This document shows positions 59,469-64,000 of a DNA stretch of 64,000 nt, piece after piece. The notes beneath the pieces were generated by a model. The model searched no databases and was not told the origin of the DNA. It saw only the letters and a program-made list of their open reading frames with translations. A program made the translations under genes and the position numbers. Within the stretch, counting starts at the first letter, position 1. Each line of letters opens with the position of its first letter. Where the stretch lies: contig CBDDJT010000003.1 of assembly GCA_965229765.1 (NCBI GenBank), forward strand, positions 186,001 through 250,000, given 5' to 3'. Source of the stretch: ASV31 sp965229765. Lineage in GTDB: Bacteria > Pseudomonadota > Alphaproteobacteria > Rhodobacterales > Rhodobacteraceae.

Positions 59469-61243
59469 AGCGCACCTCCACGCTGGCCGCTGAATCCGAA
59501 GGCGCGCAGACCGAGCGCGAGGACGAACATGAAGGACATGAGCATGATACCGATAGCTCCCACCGAGCTTATGTTGCCGTTGTCCCAGAGCGACCAGATC
59601 ATGACGCCGAGGACCTCGTTGCTGCCGCCCTGGGACAGGATCAGCGGCAGGCTGATGAAGCGGACGCTGAGCATCGCCACATAGATCCAGATGCCGACCA
59701 GCGTCGGCATGAGAAGCGGGCCGAAGATCCGTAACGCAATTCGCCATGGCGGCGCGCCGGAAAGCTTTGCCGCGTCCTCAAGATCGGGATGAACCTGGAT
59801 CATCGCGACACTCATGGCGCGGACTGCGTATGACAGGAAAAGGATGGTGAAGCCGAGGACCAGCGCGTAGATCGAGCCGAAGGTGCTGGCACCGGTCAGC
59901 TGGTCGAACTGCATGAACAGCCAGAAGAGCGCCAGGCCAAGTACGATCCCCGGGATCGAATGCGGCAGGAACGACAGCATGTCGAGTGCGTAGCGGCCTG
60001 CAAAGCGGGTCCGCACGATGATATAGGCGATAATGAAAGACACGATCGTGACCGATGTCGCCGTCATCAGGGTCACCAGGATGGTATTGACCAATGTTCG
60101 CGCCGCCCGGGGCTGGTTGAAAACGGTCTGGTAGTTCTTGAACGTGAAGCTCATGACTGCGTCCCAACTGGGCGGGCGCAGGTAGTTCAGCAACGAAACA
60201 TAAAGCAGGACGAGGAAGGGCAGCACGATCGTCATGATGAGAAACAGCAGTGCAAAGGCCAGCGCGGGCTTGCGCCAGCGGCCCAACTGTACCTGCCGTG
60301 GGGTGTAGCCCTTGCCCGTGATGATCGAATAGCGTTCGGAATGGCGGACAAGGCGCAGGTAGAAAAACGAGATCACAAGCGCGATTGCCAGGTAGAAAAC
60401 CGCAGCCGCGTTGGCCTGTCCGAAGGCCGGGATCGTGCCGATGTTGTCGATAAGGTTGAACACGCGGGTGCTGAACACGTGAAGGTTCACCGGCATCCCG
60501 AGAATGCCCGGCACCTCAAAATTCTCAATCGCCGTGATCGCCTGAAAAATGCTGATCGCCAGCACGCCGGGCAGCAAGAGGGCCAGCGTCACCCGCCGAG
60601 CCGCGCGCAGCGGACTTGCGCCGCTGGCGGCGGCGGCCTCTTCCAAAGAGGGATCCATGCTGCGCATCAGCGGCACAAGCATCAGGAAGGCCACCGGCAC
60701 GAGCCGCAGGCCCTCTGCAAAGATCAGGCCACCCATTGTGTAGATGTCGAAAAGCGGCTCTCTGGTTCCAGTCATGTCCATCCAGGCGCGGTTGACGAAG
60801 CCCGACCGAGGGCTCAGCAGAAGCACCCAGGCGATGGCGTGCAGGATACCCGGCACGGCAATTCCAAGCGGCACGCCGGCATAGATCCAGGTCTTGCCCG
60901 GCATGTCGGAGCGTTCGACCAGCCACGCAAGCACGGCGGCCGTGGTGATCCCGAAGACGGTGGCCCCAAGCACATAGACAGTCGTGTTCCAGATGACCCG
61001 GTCGATACGTTGCTCGATCCAGACGGCGTAGAAATTGTCGAAACCGATATTGTCCAGCGAGAATTCGTTCGGCAGGCGAGACAGGCTGAAGGCCCCGGCC
61101 ACCAGAGAGAAGATCGGCGCGATGACCAGCACCGCAAGAACAATCAGCACCACCCAGGGGAACAGGCGCGCAATGCGGTTACGGTCCGGTTGCCGCGCGG
61201 AAGCGGGCGAGGCAAGCGGCGCGCTCGTCGTCGTGTTGGCCAT
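59465..61243 (-). CDS. ABC transporter double permease, FbpB-type
   Basis: A 592-residue permease with two BPD_transp_1 modules (about twelve hydrophobic segments), each with an EAA-type loop (EEAAAASGASPLRAARRVTL and EDAAKLSGAPPWRIALRIFG). Fused modules are typical of ferric and related importers. The ATG at 61243 follows GGGAG. Overlaps the ATPase gene by 4 bases. Confidence 0.9.
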   Translation of the reverse strand: MANTTTSAPLASPASARQPDRNRIARLFPWVVLIVLAVLVIAPIFSLVAGAFSLSRLPNEFSLDNIGFDNFYAVWIEQRIDRVIWNTTVYVLGATVFGITTAAVLAWLVERSDMPGKTWIYAGVPLGIAVPGILHAIAWVLLLSPRSGFVNRAWMDMTGTREPLFDIYTMGGLIFAEGLRLVPVAFLMLVPLMRSMDPSLEEAAAASGASPLRAARRVTLALLLPGVLAISIFQAITAIENFEVPGILGMPVNLHVFSTRVFNLIDNIGTIPAFGQANAAAVFYLAIALVISFFYLRLVRHSERYSIITGKGYTPRQVQLGRWRKPALAFALLFLIMTIVLPFLVLLYVSLLNYLRPPSWDAVMSFTFKNYQTVFNQPRAARTLVNTILVTLMTATSVTIVSFIIAYIIVRTRFAGRYALDMLSFLPHSIPGIVLGLALFWLFMQFDQLTGASTFGSIYALVLGFTILFLSYAVRAMSVAMIQVHPDLEDAAKLSGAPPWRIALRIFGPLLMPTLVGIWIYVAMLSVRFISLPLILSQGGSNEVLGVMIWSLWDNGNISSVGAIGIMLMSFMFVLALGLRAFGFSGQRGGAL

Positions 61244-61264
61244 CGAAAATCTCCCGGGAAAGCA

Positions 61265-61286
61265 CCCGGGCCCTTGCGGGCCCGGG
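61265..61286 (-). terminator. Hairpin between binding-protein and permease genes
   Basis: CCCGGGCCC-TTGC-GGGCCCGGG, a 9-pair perfect stem in the 71-base gap. Position and lack of a T-run fit a partial terminator or stabiliser that gives excess binding protein. Confidence 0.6.
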
Positions 61287-61314
61287 ATATCGGTCTCTGA
61301 CCAGGGGGCGTGTC

Positions 61315-62484
61315 TTAGTCGGGACCGCCGGCAGATGCCCAGATCGGCCGCCAAACGTCATAGAGCTTTGGCAGTTCGTTCAGCATCCCGTCCATCGTCC
61401 GCAGCGCGATGTCCTTGCCCGCATACTCGTCGGCCAGAAGCGCAGCGCCCTCGACCTGAAGATCCTTGTGGACCGGGCCGTCGCCACCCGCAGCAAGCCG
61501 GACGAGCTGGCCTTCCTGGCTCAGGATCCAGTTGATGAAGACCTTGGACGAGTAGTGCGTCGGGGAATCACGGAACATCCCGATCAGGTTGAAGTACTGT
61601 GGCACAGGTTCAGGGCAGTGCCAGCCGACCGGTGCACCCGTCTGCATCAGTTCCCACGTCTCGTCGTTCGGTGTGGGCAGCCCGACGTCGAACTCGCCGA
61701 CAAGCGGCAGGTTGATCATGCCGCCCACGCCCTCGGCCCGCAGCTGGGGTTCAAGCGTCTTGAAGAAGGCGGGCAGGAACTCGTTCGTCATCCGTTCGGG
61801 TCCGTAGTCCGGATGAGTCCAGAGGTTCAGCGTCCAGAGCTGTGCCCGGTTGGCCGCGCCGATGCGCCCGCCCCGAAGTGGCGAGTCTTCTGACACCAGA
61901 TCCCACCATGTCGCCGGAAGCTCTTCTTCGCTTACACGGTCCTTGTTGTAGATCAAGCACCAGGTGGTGTTCTGCATCCCCGCGAAAGTGCCATTCGCCG
62001 CGCGCCGATCCTCCGGGACACCGCCCCACGCCGGCAGATCGTCGAGTTCCGCCAGAGCGTCGGCTTCGACGTAGTCTTGCAACGAGCCCTCGAAGCTGAC
62101 CACGATATGACGCACGAGCTGGCCGGAATTGTATGCCAGAAGCGGCTGAACCGCGCGGGCCGCGCCCGACGTTTCCGTTGCGATGATCTCGATGTCGGGA
62201 TACCGCGCCTGGAAGATCGGCAGCCATTTCGCCACGTGCTCGGACGTGTCGTTTGTACTGAAGTCGATCGCGCCCTCTGCCGCCGCCTTCTCGACCCAGT
62301 CATCGGGCACGGCCAGTTCGGCTTCGGTGGCCATTGACGCCTGCTCCATGAGCGCCGCGTCGATCCCGTTCTCGGTCAAGAATGCACGCGCTGCGTCCGT
62401 CATCTCGGCCGACGCCGCCGTGGTCATTACCATGACGGCCGCGGCTGAACACGCCAACCGCTGCACAATTGAAGTCCTCTTCAT
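61315..62484 (-). CDS. Periplasmic binding protein of ferric-type ABC transporter
   Basis: A 389-residue secreted binding protein: signal peptide (LACSAAAVMVMTTAASA), then an SBP_bac_6-like fold (AAAEGAIDFSTNDTSEHVAKW, YPDIEIIATETSGAARA, IYNKDRVSEEELPATWWDL, INWILSQEGQ). I do not see a clear iron-binding tyrosine pair, so organic substrates remain possible. GGGAGGAAG precedes the ATG. First gene of the transporter unit. The 202 bases upstream are AT-rich and should hold its promoter. Confidence 0.85.
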   Translation of the reverse strand: MKRTSIVQRLACSAAAVMVMTTAASAEMTDAARAFLTENGIDAALMEQASMATEAELAVPDDWVEKAAAEGAIDFSTNDTSEHVAKWLPIFQARYPDIEIIATETSGAARAVQPLLAYNSGQLVRHIVVSFEGSLQDYVEADALAELDDLPAWGGVPEDRRAANGTFAGMQNTTWCLIYNKDRVSEEELPATWWDLVSEDSPLRGGRIGAANRAQLWTLNLWTHPDYGPERMTNEFLPAFFKTLEPQLRAEGVGGMINLPLVGEFDVGLPTPNDETWELMQTGAPVGWHCPEPVPQYFNLIGMFRDSPTHYSSKVFINWILSQEGQLVRLAAGGDGPVHKDLQVEGAALLADEYAGKDIALRTMDGMLNELPKLYDVWRPIWASAGGPD

Positions 62485-62686
62485 TTTTCTTCCTCCCTTG
62501 CTTCAAAGCACCTCGGCGATATGATGGCACCTCGGATTTCATCAGTCTAATTATCAGATTTTAGTTTATGATCTGGTTTGGTTATGGATAATCCTTTGTT
62601 GCGCCGTCACCGCCCACGTTCCGTCGCGCCCGGCACCATTCCTCAGGACATCGTCACCCTGACACGTGATTGATCGGCCCTGCCCT
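62485..62686. promoter_or_regulatory. AT-rich promoter region of the binding-protein gene
   Basis: Bases 62535-62605 are far richer in A/T than the surroundings and contain several GAT/ATC dyads (for example TCTAATTATCAGA, imperfect). I could not assign a -35/-10 pair or a named operator with confidence. Confidence 0.35.
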
Positions 62687-63580
62687 TCAGGCAAAGCCGA
62701 TGGCGATCTGAGCCGCCTTGCAGACTTCGCTCTTGGGCGGGGCAATACCCCACTGATCGGTCCGTCCCGGCGGCCACGTCCAATCTTCGGGGCCACCGAC
62801 GGAATAGCTGTCATCGACCTGCAAGACGTCGGCGGTGTGTTCGACCACATATCCTTCAGGGTCGACGAAGTAGGCAAAGACATTGTTGCCCGGACCATGT
62901 CTGCCAACGCCCCAGCCGATCTCGAACCCATGATCCCGCATCCGCCCGGAGGCGAGCATCACGCCTTCCAGTTCGGGCAGAAGGAATGCGACATGGTTCA
63001 GGCCCTCTACAGGCGCATCGGCAAGGACCACTGCATGGTGATCCGAATTGCATCGCAGGAACGCCATTTTCCCGGAGCGGTCTGTCAGCTGGAACCCGAG
63101 AACCCGCTGGTAGAAAGCGGCAAGCCCGTCCACGTCCCGGGTGTTGATGTTGATGTGCGAAAGCCGTTCGGTCCGGTCGATGACGGCAGGTTTCCCCGGG
63201 CGGAGGGCATCACCGTGGATCAACCGGATCAGGCAGCCATTTCGCGCGCGCAGATCGACCATGCGGCCACCGCCCGGGCGCGAAGATGGATCCGGCCCGT
63301 CCGACCGGACGCACCCCGCTGCCACGGCCAAGTCAACGACCATTTCCAGGGCCTGCTCCGAAGCGCAGCGGAAGGTGACGGCCGCCAGCGCGGGGACATC
63401 TCCAGGCAGCAGGGCCAGAAGATAGGGATCTTGCCCGGTTCCCGCGAGGAAGCGCGCCGTGCCGCGACAATCGACAAGATCAAGTCCCCACGCGCCGCAA
63501 TAGAACGCGGCAAGGCGATCCGGGTCCGGAGACACAAGATCAACGCTGACAAGTGCGGTGATCGGGAACCCGACCGTCAT
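62687..63580 (-). CDS. VOC-superfamily, extradiol-dioxygenase-like protein
   Basis: A 297-residue protein with two glyoxalase/VOC modules. The C-terminal one has metal ligands in LSHININTRD (His), GLNHVAFLL (His) and GYVVEHTADV (Glu), as in type I extradiol dioxygenases such as catechol 2,3-dioxygenase. It would cleave a catechol-like ring or act as a related lyase. Its start overlaps the upstream small gene's stop (ATGA). It precedes the ABC transporter genes, so the transporter may import the ring compound or its precursor. Confidence 0.78.
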   Translation of the reverse strand: MTVGFPITALVSVDLVSPDPDRLAAFYCGAWGLDLVDCRGTARFLAGTGQDPYLLALLPGDVPALAAVTFRCASEQALEMVVDLAVAAGCVRSDGPDPSSRPGGGRMVDLRARNGCLIRLIHGDALRPGKPAVIDRTERLSHININTRDVDGLAAFYQRVLGFQLTDRSGKMAFLRCNSDHHAVVLADAPVEGLNHVAFLLPELEGVMLASGRMRDHGFEIGWGVGRHGPGNNVFAYFVDPEGYVVEHTADVLQVDDSYSVGGPEDWTWPPGRTDQWGIAPPKSEVCKAAQIAIGFA

Positions 63581-63855
63581 GGAAAGATCTCCATGTCGGA
63601 AGGAACATCAGCCTTTGTGGCCGCTTGACGCAACTTGCCCAAGCCGGCCTCAAAGGTCACGACGCGATCCGCCGGTCTGTGGAAGAAACGCGGGGTGGGA
63701 GCATCGCCAATGCCTGCTTGCGTGCCGGTCAAGGTCATGCTGTGAGCGTTCAATGAATTGCAGAACCGGCGCCCGGCGATCATCACAACGCTGACGTGGG
63801 CGTCCAGACCCCCCGGCATGACCACGACCATGTTCCCAATTCTGGTAGATCGCAT
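63577..63855 (-). CDS. Unrecognised small protein upstream of the VOC gene
   Basis: From ATG 63855 (AGGGATGAG upstream) it encodes 92 residues: MRSTRIGNMVVVMPGGLDAH, later NSLNAHSMTLTGTQAGIGDA, PTPRFFHRPADRVV and a charged end. The open frame extends to 63945. No signal or membrane segment. It might be a shortened relative of a larger metabolic enzyme, but I cannot name the family. The ATGA overlap with the VOC gene argues that it is translated. Confidence 0.5.
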   Translation of the reverse strand: MRSTRIGNMVVVMPGGLDAHVSVVMIAGRRFCNSLNAHSMTLTGTQAGIGDAPTPRFFHRPADRVVTFEAGLGKLRQAATKADVPSDMEIFP

Positions 63856-64000
63856 CTCATCCCTGCCCCCGAAGGCGCCGAGTGGCACCCGATAGCCGCA
63901 AGCTTGATCCATTATTCGGTCATCTGTCAACAAATGATCGATCAAATCGATAACTCACCAATTTTGTCGTTTATCTTGCGCGCGAGGCCGACTATATCTG

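Noticed and set aside
1..64000. Mobile elements, CRISPR arrays, rRNA or tRNA genes
   Set aside because: No transposase, integrase, regularly spaced repeat array or cloverleaf was found. The repeats present are short palindromes and local duplications.

Overview
The window is GC-rich, densely coded DNA with the gene content and style of an alphaproteobacterium of the Rhodobacteraceae (Roseobacter-type). The signs are a full Paracoccus-type sox cluster, TRAP transporter genes, ectoine-type osmolyte catabolism genes, many Tat-exported enzymes and an SqrR-type sulfide regulator. The placement is inferred from gene content, not from a marker gene. I see no tRNA, rRNA, insertion sequence, prophage or CRISPR array.

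Layout. (1) 1-4470: xylose-type sugar ABC transporter (ATPase cut by the window edge, permease, binding protein), divergent from a ROK repressor. (2) 4467-12494: an FG-GAP/UnbV protein, a CIA30 protein, a di-heme peroxidase, a maleylacetoacetate-isomerase-like GST, a possible PD-(D/E)XK protein, an SDR, a DUF3237 protein and a GH13 alpha-glucosidase. (3) 12591-18041: a sulfide/persulfide operon (YeeE/YedE pair, persulfide-dioxygenase-like MBL enzyme, phosphatase-SQR fusion, SulP permease). (4) 18204-31318: DUF302 gene and sox cluster, with soxVWXYZABCDEF on the minus strand and soxS, an ArsR-type soxR/sqrR and a YeeE transporter on the plus strand. Three ATTC-N8-GAAT inverted repeats, in front of soxX, soxC and the YeeE operon, tie regions 3 and 4 into one probable sulfide-responsive regulon. 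(5) 31319-40501: after a tandemly duplicated, hairpin-rich intergenic block come doeB-doeA-doeD-like genes, a dimethylglycine/sarcosine dehydrogenase-like flavoprotein, a small unknown gene, a GbcA-like Rieske oxygenase and a Gfo/Idh/MocA dehydrogenase, which together look like osmolyte catabolism. (6) 40507-47101: a GntR regulator divergent from an SsuD-like monooxygenase, a YdhF-like aldo-keto reductase, a flavin reductase and a TRAP transporter. The enzyme trio matches the SmoC-SmoB-SmoA logic of oxidative sulfosugar desulfonation. (7) 47245-58047: a frameshifted PEP-CTERM-like gene, a Sel1-type gene and a second di-heme peroxidase whose 5' ends overlap across an 11-bp tandem repeat, a glycerate kinase, a LolD/FtsX-type ABC system with an AttH protein, a PNPOx-like protein and a fused SelD. 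(8) 58371-63855: a ferric-type ABC transporter (binding protein, double permease, ATPase) behind a VOC dioxygenase-like gene and an unrecognised small gene.

The unifying theme is sulfur: thiosulfate oxidation, sulfide/persulfide handling, thiosulfate-type uptake and a candidate sulfonate desulfonation operon, placed next to osmolyte catabolism. Two perfect FNR-type boxes suggest added oxygen control.
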